In this document: positions 38,575-47,348 of the stretch, piece by piece | How positions within the stretch are numbered: the first letter of the stretch is position 1 | Layout of the letters: every line of letters begins with the position of its first letter | Assembly: GCA_029846755.1 (NCBI GenBank) | Contig: JARWBI010000002.1 | Coordinates: 124,001 to 188,000, forward strand | Reading direction: 5' to 3' | DNA: 64,000 nt | From: Falsirhodobacter flavus | GTDB taxonomy: Bacteria > Pseudomonadota > Alphaproteobacteria > Rhodobacterales > Rhodobacteraceae | Notes under the pieces: model-generated | Told to the model about the DNA's origin: nothing | The model's input: the letters and a program-made list of their open reading frames with translations, nothing else | The model's database searches: none | Made by a program: the position numbers and the translations under genes

Positions 38575-40538
38575 CCCGCATCCTGACGCTTCTTCCCGCG
38601 CTGTTCGCTGCGGGTCTTTTGTGGCTTCTGGCCGCCCATGCGCTGGCGGGGTGGAACTGGCCGACCTTGCCCTTCAAGGCCGAGGCGATGACGCTGGACC
38701 AGATCAGGCTGGCCTTCGGTCTGATGCCGCGCGGGGCGATCGCCTTGGTGGCCGGGGCGATGCTCGGCCTGTCGGGGGCGATCCTTCAGGTCGTGCTGCG
38801 CAATCCGGTGGCCGATCCGACCACGCTTGGCATCCAGTCGGGGGCGCAGCTTGCGCTGGTGCTGGGCACCGTCGTCGCGCCCGGCATCATGGAACATGGG
38901 CGCTGGCCGGTGGCGGTTTCAGGCGCGGCGGCTGCGGCGCTGCTGGTAATGGCCATCGGCGCAAGGCGCGCTTTCGCCCCGGTCACGATGGTAATCGCCG
39001 GGATGCTGGTGGGCATGACCGCAAGCGCGATCGCCACGGCGATCACGCTGTCGCAGGGCGAATACCTGTTGTCACTGGTGATCTGGAACGGCGGATCGCT
39101 CGTGCAGCAGGATTGGTCCGGGGTGCGGGCGCTGACGGCGGTGCTTGCCGGGGGCGCGCTGGCGGCGGGCCTGCTGGTGCGGCCGCTGCGTGTGCTTTCG
39201 CTTGGTGTCGAAGGGGCGCGCGGGCTTGGGCTGAACGTCGCGGCGATCCGGCTGCTGGCGGTGACGGTGGCGCTCGTCCTTGCTGCCGCCGTCTCAGCGG
39301 AAGTGGGGCTCATCGCCTTCGTCGGGCTTGCCGGACCTGCCGTGGCGCGGGTCCTGGGGGCGACCGGCTCCGGGCGGCTGATGGTGCTGTCGGCGGTGGC
39401 GGGGGCGCTGCTGCTGTCGCTCAGCGATGGGCTGGTGCTGGCGATGGCAGGCCTCGGGGCCGAGAGTTTTCCGACCGGCGCGCTGACGGGACTGATCGGC
39501 GGGCCGCTGCTGATCGCGCTTCTGCCCCGGCTGCGCGGGGCGACACCCCCCGGAGAGGAGCGGGCCGAGTCCGGATATCGCCGCGCCCGCCGCCCGACCG
39601 CACTGCTTGCCGGCCTTGCGTTTGCGATCCTGCTGGCGGGCGCGGTGCTGCTGGTGGTGGGCCGCGTGCCGGGGGGCTGGGCGCTGCTGGACCGCGAGAG
39701 TTTCGCGACCTTCCTGCCGATGCGCCTGCCCCGGCTGATCGGGGCGACGGCGGCAGGCGCGGCGCTGGGCATGGCGGGGGCGATCCTGCAACGGCTGACG
39801 GCGAACCCCCTCGCCTCGCCCGAGGTTCTGGGCGTTTCCGGCGGCGCGGCGCTGGGCTATGCGCTTGCGGTCTTTCTTGTGGCGGCACCGGGGATGGGAA
39901 CGCTGGCGGGCGGCACGATGACGGGCGGGATGGTCGCGCTGACGGTGGTTGCGAGCTTCGCCCGCCGCCGCCGCATGCCGCCCGAGCGTATCCTTCTGGC
40001 CGGGATCGCCGTGTCGGCGCTGGCCTCGGCCGTCCTGGCTGCGATCATGGCCGTGGGGGACGCGCGCTCGTTTCTCGTGCTGGCCTGGCTGTCGGGATCG
40101 GCGGCGGCGGTGACCCCCGCGGGGGCTGCGGGGCTTTGCGCCGTCGTGGCGCTCGTTCTGGCGATGGCCTTCTCCACCCGGCGCTGGCTCGGGATCCTGC
40201 CGCTGGGCGACGGGGTCGCGGCGGGCCTCGGCATCCCGACCGGACAGGCGCGGCTTGCGCTGGTCGCGGTGTCCGGCATCGCGGTGGGCGGCGCAACGAT
40301 CCTTGTCGGGCCGCTCAGCTTCGTCGGGCTGATGGCACCGCACATGTCGCGCCGGATGGGCCTCGTCTCGCCGCTTGGGCATCTTGCGGGGGCGGCGCTG
40401 ATCGGCGGGGGGCTGATGCTGGCCGCCGATTTCGGCGCCCGGATGGCCGGATTTCCCTATGAACTTCCGCTCGGGCTGTTCGCGTCGCTGATCGGCGCGC
40501 CATGGCTGATCGGCCTGATGATGAGGCGTGCGCGATGA
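38571..40538 (+). CDS. fhuB: Ferric siderophore permease FhuB (double FecCD domain)
   Basis: The 655-aa product is two fused FecCD permease halves, as in FhuB: residues 1-320 with SGAILQVVLRNPVADPTTLG and residues 350-655 with AGAILQRLTANPLASPEVLG. The tandem arrangement and length match the family. The ATG at 38571 overlaps fhuD by 4 bases; the end overlaps fhuC by 4. Confidence 0.95.
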   Translation: MTRILTLLPALFAAGLLWLLAAHALAGWNWPTLPFKAEAMTLDQIRLAFGLMPRGAIALVAGAMLGLSGAILQVVLRNPVADPTTLGIQSGAQLALVLGTVVAPGIMEHGRWPVAVSGAAAAALLVMAIGARRAFAPVTMVIAGMLVGMTASAIATAITLSQGEYLLSLVIWNGGSLVQQDWSGVRALTAVLAGGALAAGLLVRPLRVLSLGVEGARGLGLNVAAIRLLAVTVALVLAAAVSAEVGLIAFVGLAGPAVARVLGATGSGRLMVLSAVAGALLLSLSDGLVLAMAGLGAESFPTGALTGLIGGPLLIALLPRLRGATPPGEERAESGYRRARRPTALLAGLAFAILLAGAVLLVVGRVPGGWALLDRESFATFLPMRLPRLIGATAAGAALGMAGAILQRLTANPLASPEVLGVSGGAALGYALAVFLVAAPGMGTLAGGTMTGGMVALTVVASFARRRRMPPERILLAGIAVSALASAVLAAIMAVGDARSFLVLAWLSGSAAAVTPAGAAGLCAVVALVLAMAFSTRRWLGILPLGDGVAAGLGIPTGQARLALVAVSGIAVGGATILVGPLSFVGLMAPHMSRRMGLVSPLGHLAGAALIGGGLMLAADFGARMAGFPYELPLGLFASLIGAPWLIGLMMRRAR

Positions 40539-41305
40539 GCCTGTTTTCCCTTGACCGCCTGACGGTGGACGTTCCCGGTCGCCGCCTTCTGGACGGGCTG
40601 ACGCTGGATGTGCCCAAGGGGCGGCTGGTCGCGCTGATCGGTCATAACGGGTCTGGCAAGTCGACCTTGCTGCGGACGCTCGCCCGGCAGATCGCGCCAT
40701 CGGGCGGCCATGTCCAGCTCGACGGGCAGGAGCTGGGGGCCTGGAGCGCGCGCGACTACGCCCGCAGGCTGGCCTTCATGCCGCAAACGACGCCGCCTGC
40801 GGATGGGATGACCGTCCGGGAACTGGTCGCGCTGGGCCGCTACCCCTGGCACGGGGCGCTGGGCCGTTTCGGTGCGCAGGACGGGCAGGCGGTTGACCGC
40901 GCCCTTGCCGAATGCGGCGTCGCCGCGCTGGCGGACCGGCTCGTCGATACCCTGTCGGGAGGAGAGCGGCAGCGGGCATGGCTTGCGATGATGGTGGCGC
41001 AGGGGGCCGAAACGCTTCTGCTGGACGAGCCGATCTCCGCGCTCGACATCAGCCACGCGGTCGAGGTCATGTCGCTGGTGCGCAAGATGTGCCACCGTCA
41101 GGACCGCAGCGCCGTGATCGTGCTGCATGACGTGAACATGGCGGCGCGATATTGCGACCACGTCATCGCCCTGCGCCGCGGCCGGATCGTGATGCAAGGC
41201 GATCCGGCCGAACTGATGCGGCCGGACATGTTGCAAAGGATCTATGGCCTGCCCATGCAGGTGATGACGCGCCCGGACGGCACCCCCGTGGCCGTTCCGG
41301 CCTGA
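40535..41305 (+). CDS. fhuC: Ferric siderophore ABC ATPase FhuC
   Basis: The 256-aa product is an ABC ATPase with Walker A IGHNGSGKST, signature LSGGERQRAWLAMMVAQ and Walker B LLLDEPISALD, in the FhuC/FecE group. The ATG at 40535 overlaps the fhuB stop. It ends the siderophore operon; the type III secretion island begins on the opposite strand 31 bases further. Confidence 0.95.
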   Translation: MSLFSLDRLTVDVPGRRLLDGLTLDVPKGRLVALIGHNGSGKSTLLRTLARQIAPSGGHVQLDGQELGAWSARDYARRLAFMPQTTPPADGMTVRELVALGRYPWHGALGRFGAQDGQAVDRALAECGVAALADRLVDTLSGGERQRAWLAMMVAQGAETLLLDEPISALDISHAVEVMSLVRKMCHRQDRSAVIVLHDVNMAARYCDHVIALRRGRIVMQGDPAELMRPDMLQRIYGLPMQVMTRPDGTPVAVPA

Positions 41306-41336
41306 CCCTGCCTGACGGCGGCAGCGCGCGGCCGCC

Positions 41337-44300
41337 TCAGGACAGACCGCCCTGCCCCTCCATGTCGGTGCTCAGGTTGTCGCCGTCGCCTGCGTAATCC
41401 TCGTGCCCTTCCTCGTCGAGCCCGAGGCCGGACGAGAACTGGCCGCGTTCCTCCGCCTTCTGGCCCTGCTCGCCGTTCCAGTATTGGCGGAAATGGTCCA
41501 CCTCGTCGGCGCGGTAATCGAACACGCTGATCCCGTCCGGCGCATCGCGCTGACCATAGCTTTCCATATAGGCGTCGAGGAAGCGGAAGTTGTCGAGCCC
41601 GTTCTCGGTCAGCAGACCCTGCGTATCGAGCTGCTTGAAGAACTCCTGCATGTCGTCGCGATAGGTATTGATCTGGTTGGTCTTCTTCACATCGTTGATG
41701 ATGTCGGGGATCAGCGTCGCGATCGACAGCACGGCCGAAACGAGGAAGGACGGCGCCGCCGCGGCCTTCACGAATTGCAGCCCTTTCAGTAGCCCGAGGC
41801 CCGAAGCGGCGCCGCCCACGACGCCGAAGCCACCCGCTGCAACCTGCAACGCGCCCTTGGCGGTGGTCGTGTCGTCGCCAGCGGCAAGACCCTTCTTGAT
41901 GGTCAGCGCCCCGATGGCGATGTCGGCAGCCCCCGCGAAAGTGTCGGCCCCCGCGCTCATGACCAGAAGCGCGGCGGACGCGCCCTTGTGCAGTTTGCTG
42001 GCCTGGTTGCCATCGGCATCCAGAACGCCGGGCCGGGTGTTATACCCTTCCTCGACCGATTTTATCAGCTTGTCGGCATCCTTGCCCTCGACCTTGAACT
42101 CGCCCAGCTTCTCCTTGTAGCTGTCGCTGTTCGTCGACCCCTCAAGCGCCTCGCTGAAGGCGTTGTAGAAGCCCTCATAGCTGTTGTTGGGCCCTGCGGG
42201 CGTCGGCGCCTTGGGGCTGCCCAGAAGGTCGTTCAACGTCTTGTCCAGGCCCAGCAGGGACTTGCTCGGCTGTTTCTTCATCGCGTCGATCTCGGCCTGC
42301 GTGCGGACCTGGCGCGTCTCGTCTTCCAGCTCGCTCGCGGGGGCGGTGTCCGCGACGTATTCCTTGTCGATCTTCTCGTTATGCGCTTTCACGTCGGCAT
42401 TGTTCTGGCCGATGATGTAATTGCCCAGATCGGCGAAATGCTTGCCCGCGCCGATGAAGCTGACGAAGTCCTTGGCGATGGCCAGCCGTTCCTCGGTCGT
42501 GTCGGCCAGCGTGCCGCCCTTGCCCGCAAGCTGATAGATGCCCGAAGCAAGCGAGACCACGCCGCCAAGCGAGCCGACCACCCCGGCCTTCGTCATCTCC
42601 TCGAAGAAGCCGCGGATCGTCCCGCTTTCCAGACCCTTGTACTTGCCGCTGCCGATGATCTTTTCGACATCGGCGGTCGATACGGTGCCGGAATGCGAAT
42701 ATTTCGCGCCGATCTCCTGCAGCGCCTTGCTGAATTCGGCGCTGGTCTTCTTGTCGCCAAGGATGCCTTCCAGAACCTTCTGCATCTCGGCGGCGCGGCG
42801 GCCAAGGTCCAGCCCGCCCTTCTTTATCAGCGTCAGAAGGATCTTGCCCGCATCGCTGCCGGCAAGCGTCAGGTTCTCCTCGCTGATCTTGCCGGGGTCG
42901 GCCATCAGATCGTTCAGCTCCATCGTCATGGTATCGAGCTGCATGTTCTGGGCGAATTTGGCAGCAGCCTCGGGATCGGCAGCCAGCAGCGAGGTATAAG
43001 TCGAGGCGATGTCGTCTTCGGCCACCTGCTTCATGTCGGGGTTCTTAGACAGTTCCTGAATGTACTTGGCGTATTCAGGGCTGTTCGCCATGTCCTTCAG
43101 CTCTTGCACGATCTTGTCGCCGCCCTCGACCTTGCCCAGCGCGGTCTTCCGCGCGGCCGCCAGATCCTTGCCGACGGCCTCGGACCCCATCAGCGCGGTG
43201 ATCTGCTCGTCGACCTTGGCGCCGTCGATGACGCCTTCCATGTCGCGCCCGGTGACGGCCCGCGTGGTGACGCCTTCGCTGATGTTCAGCGTGTACATCT
43301 GCGCGCCGTTGTCGAGGAAAGCCCCCGCCTTCATCGCGTTGTAGAGTTTGGCGCGGTCGTCGTCAGCCTTGATCGAGCCGTTGTCGATCCCTGTCTTCCA
43401 TTCGGTCATGACCTGCTGCCAGGCCGATTCCGTGACGGTCAGGTTCTTGCCATCCGTGCCCTTGTCGGTCGTGACAAGCGCGGTAATGTCCAGCTTGTCG
43501 ACCGGCGGCAGCCCCGCCTCCTCGCGCGCGGCGTTCACCGCATCGATGCGGGCCTGTTCCGCCTTGGCGTCCATCTCGGGGGTGATGGTGTCGTCCAGTT
43601 CGCCCTTCAGTGCCTCGAAGCCGAATTTGCCGAAGTCCTGAAGGCGCCCTGCCTCGGTCCCGTGCTCGGCCTCGCCGCTTTTGGTGAATCCGTTGATCTT
43701 ACCATCGCTGGTGCCGCCGGTGGAGTTGCCGGTCGCGTCATAGGTCTCGATATGCTTGAGGACCTGCGAGGCGCGGAAGGCGGCATCGGCGTCGGTCTCG
43801 AAATCGCCGACCTGCTCCTTCAACATCTCCTTCACGTCCGACTGGTTGCCAAGGTTCTTGAGCAGCGGGTCGGAGTTGATGATCTCCTCGGCGCTACGGG
43901 TATCGCCTTCGGGGCGGACCCAGTGGATGCCCAGCGCTTCGGCCTTGGCCTTGGCATCCGGATCGTCGCCCGCGCCTTCGGACGTGCGCAGCTCGCCCTT
44001 CAGGTGCTCGAAGCCGTATTTTCCGAAATCCTGCAGACGACCGGCCTCGGTGCCGTTATCGGCCTCGCCGCTCTTGCGGAAGCCGTTGATCTCGCCGTTG
44101 CCGACATCGTTGCCGCCGATGCGGTTGCCCTCGCTGTCGTAGTTCTCGATATGCTCCAGCACCTGAACCGCGCGGTGGGCGGCGTCTGCATCGGTCTCGA
44201 AATCGCCGACCCGTTCCTTCAGCATCTTCTTGACGTCCGACTGATCGCCAAGGTTCTTCAGCAGCGGGTTCTTGTCGATGATCTCCTGCGCGGTGGACTC

Positions 44301-44831
44301 GTCGCCCGGCGGCAATTCCCATTCGATGCCCAGCGCCTCGGCCTGCTTGCGGGCCTCGGGATCTTCGGCGGCGGTGCTGATGTGCTGCAATTCGCCGTTC
44401 AGGTGGCCGAAGCCGTATTTGCCGAAATCCTGCAACCGCCCTGCTTCGGTGCCGTTCTTGGCATCGCCGCCCTTGGTGAAGCCGTTCACCTGGCCGTTGC
44501 CCTCATCCCCGTTCAGGATGTGCTTTCCCTCGCCGTCGAAGCGTTCGATATGTTCCAGCACCTGCACCGCGCGGAAGGTGGCGTCCGCATCCTCGCCGAT
44601 CTTGCCGCCAACCCGCTTTTCCAGCGATTCCTTCACCCCGGACTGGTTGCCAAGATTCTTCAGAAGATCGCTTTCCTCCAGGATCGTCTTGGCGTCGCGC
44701 GTGTCGCCCGCCGGGCGTTCCCACAGGATCCCCGCCTCTTTCGCATCCGCCTTGGCCTGTTCCCATGCGGCGGTATTGTCCAGTTCGACGGATTTGGGAT
44801 CGACGGGCGACGAGGGCGTGACGTTGGACAT
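41337..44831 (-). CDS. Large repeat protein of the injectisome island, candidate translocator/effector (HrpK/HrpF/NopX-like)
   Basis: The 1164-aa product has no signal peptide. Residues 23-413 are three tandem repeats of about 130 aa, each ending with GTEAGRLQDFGKYGF or a close variant (at 127, 260 and 391). Each repeat also holds a Gly/Asp/Asn-rich loop such as NGDEGNGQVNGF. The middle is helical and acidic. Hydrophobic Ala/Gly segments lie at about 749-770, 951-978, 993-1019 and 1021-1044, suiting insertion in a host membrane. The overall form is like HrpF/NopX or HrpK translocators, but I cannot confirm homology. AAAGG precedes the ATG. Confidence 0.85.
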   Translation of the reverse strand: MSNVTPSSPVDPKSVELDNTAAWEQAKADAKEAGILWERPAGDTRDAKTILEESDLLKNLGNQSGVKESLEKRVGGKIGEDADATFRAVQVLEHIERFDGEGKHILNGDEGNGQVNGFTKGGDAKNGTEAGRLQDFGKYGFGHLNGELQHISTAAEDPEARKQAEALGIEWELPPGDESTAQEIIDKNPLLKNLGDQSDVKKMLKERVGDFETDADAAHRAVQVLEHIENYDSEGNRIGGNDVGNGEINGFRKSGEADNGTEAGRLQDFGKYGFEHLKGELRTSEGAGDDPDAKAKAEALGIHWVRPEGDTRSAEEIINSDPLLKNLGNQSDVKEMLKEQVGDFETDADAAFRASQVLKHIETYDATGNSTGGTSDGKINGFTKSGEAEHGTEAGRLQDFGKFGFEALKGELDDTITPEMDAKAEQARIDAVNAAREEAGLPPVDKLDITALVTTDKGTDGKNLTVTESAWQQVMTEWKTGIDNGSIKADDDRAKLYNAMKAGAFLDNGAQMYTLNISEGVTTRAVTGRDMEGVIDGAKVDEQITALMGSEAVGKDLAAARKTALGKVEGGDKIVQELKDMANSPEYAKYIQELSKNPDMKQVAEDDIASTYTSLLAADPEAAAKFAQNMQLDTMTMELNDLMADPGKISEENLTLAGSDAGKILLTLIKKGGLDLGRRAAEMQKVLEGILGDKKTSAEFSKALQEIGAKYSHSGTVSTADVEKIIGSGKYKGLESGTIRGFFEEMTKAGVVGSLGGVVSLASGIYQLAGKGGTLADTTEERLAIAKDFVSFIGAGKHFADLGNYIIGQNNADVKAHNEKIDKEYVADTAPASELEDETRQVRTQAEIDAMKKQPSKSLLGLDKTLNDLLGSPKAPTPAGPNNSYEGFYNAFSEALEGSTNSDSYKEKLGEFKVEGKDADKLIKSVEEGYNTRPGVLDADGNQASKLHKGASAALLVMSAGADTFAGAADIAIGALTIKKGLAAGDDTTTAKGALQVAAGGFGVVGGAASGLGLLKGLQFVKAAAAPSFLVSAVLSIATLIPDIINDVKKTNQINTYRDDMQEFFKQLDTQGLLTENGLDNFRFLDAYMESYGQRDAPDGISVFDYRADEVDHFRQYWNGEQGQKAEERGQFSSGLGLDEEGHEDYAGDGDNLSTDMEGQGGLS
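43593..43964 (-). repeat. Tandem protein repeat 3 of the 1164-aa gene
   Basis: Encodes about residues 290-413. It has LLKNLGNQSDVKE, ASQVLKHIETYD, a slightly shorter loop (TSDGKINGF) and GTEAGRLQDFGKFGF. Confidence 0.85.
43983..44363 (-). repeat. Tandem protein repeat 2 of the 1164-aa gene
   Basis: Encodes about residues 157-283. It has the same elements as repeat 1: LLKNLGDQSDVKK, AVQVLEHIENYD, loop NDVGNGEINGF and GTEAGRLQDFGKYGF. Confidence 0.85.
44382..44765 (-). repeat. Tandem protein repeat 1 of the 1164-aa gene
   Basis: Encodes about residues 23-150. Key elements are LLKNLGNQSGVKE, an AVQVLEHIERFD helix, a Gly/Asn/Asp loop and GTEAGRLQDFGKYGF. Confidence 0.85.
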
Positions 44832-44946
44832 GAAGCTACCTTTCGCGATTTCGGGTCGAAGCGTTGCAGAAGGGTTAACGGGGTCAGTGTAACCTGCGTA
44901 TGACGCCTTGCGATTGATAAGGCGGGGATTTCCGCCGATGCCGGGG

Positions 44947-45498
44947 TCAGAAGACCCGCACGCGCGCGCCGATCCGAACCCGCGGGTAAAGGTCGATCAC
45001 GTCGGTGTTGGTCATGCGGAAACAGCCCGAGGATGCCGCATCGCCGACTGTTTCCGGCTCGTTGGATCCGTGGATGCGGTAAAGCGTCCGCCCCAGATAA
45101 AGCGCCCGTGCGCCCATCGGATTGTCCGGCCCGCCGGGCACGAAGGCCGGCAGGTCGGGGCGGCGGGCGCGCATCTCGGCGGGCGGGCGCCAGTCGGGCC
45201 ATTCGCGTTTCGCGCTGATCGTCTCGGTGCCCAGCCAGCCGAAACCCTCGGCCCCCACGCCGACGTGATAGCTTTGCGCGGCGCCCTCGGGCTCCACCAG
45301 ATAAAGACGGCGGGCGGCGGTATCGATCAGGATGGTCCCGACGGGTTCTCCCGTGCGCAGGGCGATGCGTTCGCGCGTGCCGCGCTCGCCCTGCCCGCGC
45401 CCCCGCCCCATCGGCCCCAGCAGGAAATCCACATATTCGTCGGCCCGCAGCGGCAGGGGTGCAAGGACCAGACCGGCAAGAAAACCGCGACGCAGCAT
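44947..45498 (-). CDS. L,D-transpeptidase (YkuD domain) in the injectisome island
   Basis: The 183-aa product has an N-terminal twin-arginine-like signal (LRRGFLAGLVLAPL) and a YkuD catalytic domain with the motif HGSNEPETVGDAASSGCFRM (His143, Cys159, Arg161). Such enzymes cross-link peptidoglycan or attach proteins to it in the periplasm. A strong GGGAGG site precedes the ATG, which lies 10 bases after sctU on the same strand, so the two are probably co-transcribed. A job in anchoring or fitting the injectisome through the wall is inferred from this. Confidence 0.92.
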   Translation of the reverse strand: MLRRGFLAGLVLAPLPLRADEYVDFLLGPMGRGRGQGERGTRERIALRTGEPVGTILIDTAARRLYLVEPEGAAQSYHVGVGAEGFGWLGTETISAKREWPDWRPPAEMRARRPDLPAFVPGGPDNPMGARALYLGRTLYRIHGSNEPETVGDAASSGCFRMTNTDVIDLYPRVRIGARVRVF

Positions 45499-45508
45499 GA
45501 CGCCTCCC

Positions 45509-46558
45509 TCAGATCAATCTGGCGGCGACGAGGATGTCGGCCACCGGCTGGAATTGGCTGGCGGGCACCGGCTCGCCATTGCGCGCGGCGCGGGCGATGG
45601 CGGCAGCCAGAGCACCGTCGCCGATGACGGGAATGCGCATCCCCCGCCCCTGCGCGATCAGTCCCGCCGAGGTTTCCGGCCCCGCGCGGCAGACGATCAC
45701 AGGGACCGACGTTTCCCCCCGGACATAGCGGATGCCGATGGTCCAGCCATCCGGAACCCCGACCAGCATCGAGGCGCGGTCGATCCCGGTCTTCGTGCCA
45801 TGCGCCTGCAGTTCGCGCCGCTGCTGACGGCGCTGCTGCTGAATGGCGGGGTCGCCCTCGGCATCCTTGCGCTCGCGTTTCAGCTCACTGCGGCTCATCT
45901 TCATATCGCGCCGGAACAGCCATTGCTGGACCAGCACGTCGACGCTGCCCACCGCCAGGAAAATGACGATGGCCGTCACGACAAGCGGGTGCAGCATCCC
46001 CTCGAAACTGGCGCGGATGCAGCTTGCCCCGCAGGAGGACGATTGCAGAAGCGGCTGGATCCCGGCGCGGAACACGATCACGAAGGCCGCGCCCAGCACG
46101 GCGATCTTGAACAGCGCCTTCAGGAACTCCACCACGCTGCGCATCGAAAAGATGCGTTTCGCGCCGCTGACCGGGTTGATCTTCTCGAATTTCGGCGCCA
46201 GCGGCTCGGTCGAAAAGATGAACCCGCCCATGACGACGAGGTTCGTCGCCACCACCGCCGCCAGCGTCGTCAGGAACAGCGGCACAGCCAGCCCCATCAG
46301 GATCGCCGTCGCATGGCCCCGCAACTCGGGCCAGAGCGTCGCCAGCGGCTCGACATGCACGCGGCGCGCGACAAGGTGGAACAGCGCCTCGGCCCGGACC
46401 ACCTGTGCGTCCAGCGAAAACACCAGCCAGACAACCGCGACCAGAAGCACCATCCCCGTGGTCAGGTCCGGGCTTTTGGCGATCTGGCCCTTTTCCCGCG
46501 CATCGCGCAGCTTCTTGTCGGATGCGGGAAGGTTGCGTTCCTCGGTCGCGCCGCTCAT
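45509..46558 (-). CDS. sctU: Injectisome export switch protein SctU without NPTH motif
   Basis: SctU is the injectisome counterpart of FlhB. The 349-aa product has the expected REKGQIAKSPDL start, four hydrophobic segments, the NPVSGAKRIFSMRSVVEFLKAL motif and a MSRSELKRERKDAEGDP linker. Where the family has the self-cleaving NPTH, this protein reads VPDG (residues 268-271, in LVGVPDGWTIGIRYV), so the catalytic Asn is missing. The downstream domain is still recognisable. It is divergent from the TPR gene, with 29 bases between starts, and separated from the other sct genes. Confidence 0.9.
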   Translation of the reverse strand: MSGATEERNLPASDKKLRDAREKGQIAKSPDLTTGMVLLVAVVWLVFSLDAQVVRAEALFHLVARRVHVEPLATLWPELRGHATAILMGLAVPLFLTTLAAVVATNLVVMGGFIFSTEPLAPKFEKINPVSGAKRIFSMRSVVEFLKALFKIAVLGAAFVIVFRAGIQPLLQSSSCGASCIRASFEGMLHPLVVTAIVIFLAVGSVDVLVQQWLFRRDMKMSRSELKRERKDAEGDPAIQQQRRQQRRELQAHGTKTGIDRASMLVGVPDGWTIGIRYVRGETSVPVIVCRAGPETSAGLIAQGRGMRIPVIGDGALAAAIARAARNGEPVPASQFQPVADILVAARLI

Positions 46559-46587
46559 ACATGGCCCCGGAATTCGAGGGTAGAACG

Positions 46588-47346
46588 ATGCAAGGTAAAG
46601 TTCTGGCGCTGCTGGCGAGCCTGACGTTGACGGCTTGCGCAGGTGCAGTCAGCGACGAGACGCGGATGGTCAAGCTGGCCGACGATCTGAACGCGCGGGG
46701 CGACAGCGAAAGCGCGGCCACCTTGTATGAACGCGCAGCGGCCACGTCCAAGGACACGGTCGGCGCCTATACCCGGCTTGGCAATTCGCTGATGGGCGCG
46801 GGACAGCCCGAACGCGCCGCCGCCGCCTTCCGCACCGCGCTGAATGCCGATCCGAACGACGGCGAGGCGCTGCTTGGCCTCGGCACGGCGCAGCTTCGTG
46901 CCGATCAGGTCGAAAGCGCCGCGCGCACGCTGGCCGCCGCTGCGCCCAAGGCCCAGACCAGCGCGGCCTACAACCGCCTTGGGACCGCGCTGATCCTGAC
47001 CGGAAATGCCGCCGGGGCCGAAGACGCCTTCCGCAACGCCGCCGAGATCGAGCCGATGAACCTCGACACCCAGTCGAACATCGCACTGGCCGAGGCGATC
47101 GGCGGCAAGGGCGCCGCCTCGATCGAGACCGCCCGCGCCAACACCGTTTCCGTCCGGGCCGAACAGCGCCATTTCCGCAACCTGATGCTGGTCATGGTGC
47201 TGGCCGGACAGGATGCGCAGGCCGCCGCCGTGGCCATCCCCGATTACCCCGAAGCCGACAAGCGCGCGTTTCTGGCCGAGGCGCGCAAGATCCGCGCCAT
47301 CGCCTCGCCCGCAGGCAAGGCGCGGGCCATCGGGCTTCTGGGCTGA
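46588..47346 (+). CDS. TPR-repeat lipoprotein (TadD-like)
   Basis: The 252-aa product starts MQGKVLALLASLTLTACAG, a lipoprotein signal with lipobox LTAC, followed by several tetratricopeptide repeats from about residue 25 (such as GAYTRLGNSLMGAGQPERAAAAFRTAL, seen in part). GAGGG lies upstream of the ATG at 46588; an ATG 27 bases earlier is possible. TPR lipoproteins assist secretin assembly in Tad systems (TadD). Next to a CpaD-like and a CpaC-like gene, a secretin-pilotin role is plausible but inferred. Confidence 0.8.
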   Translation: MQGKVLALLASLTLTACAGAVSDETRMVKLADDLNARGDSESAATLYERAAATSKDTVGAYTRLGNSLMGAGQPERAAAAFRTALNADPNDGEALLGLGTAQLRADQVESAARTLAAAAPKAQTSAAYNRLGTALILTGNAAGAEDAFRNAAEIEPMNLDTQSNIALAEAIGGKGAASIETARANTVSVRAEQRHFRNLMLVMVLAGQDAQAAAVAIPDYPEADKRAFLAEARKIRAIASPAGKARAIGLLG

Positions 47347-47348
47347 CA

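Noticed and set aside
41988-44903. 971-codon open frame on the plus strand
   Set aside because: Antisense to the 1164-aa repeat gene. Its repetitive look only mirrors the repeats on the other strand; the minus-strand frame has a ribosome site and sensible protein composition.
45509-46558. sctU as a pseudogene
   Set aside because: The frame is intact, length is normal and membrane and linker motifs are kept; only the NPTH site is changed.
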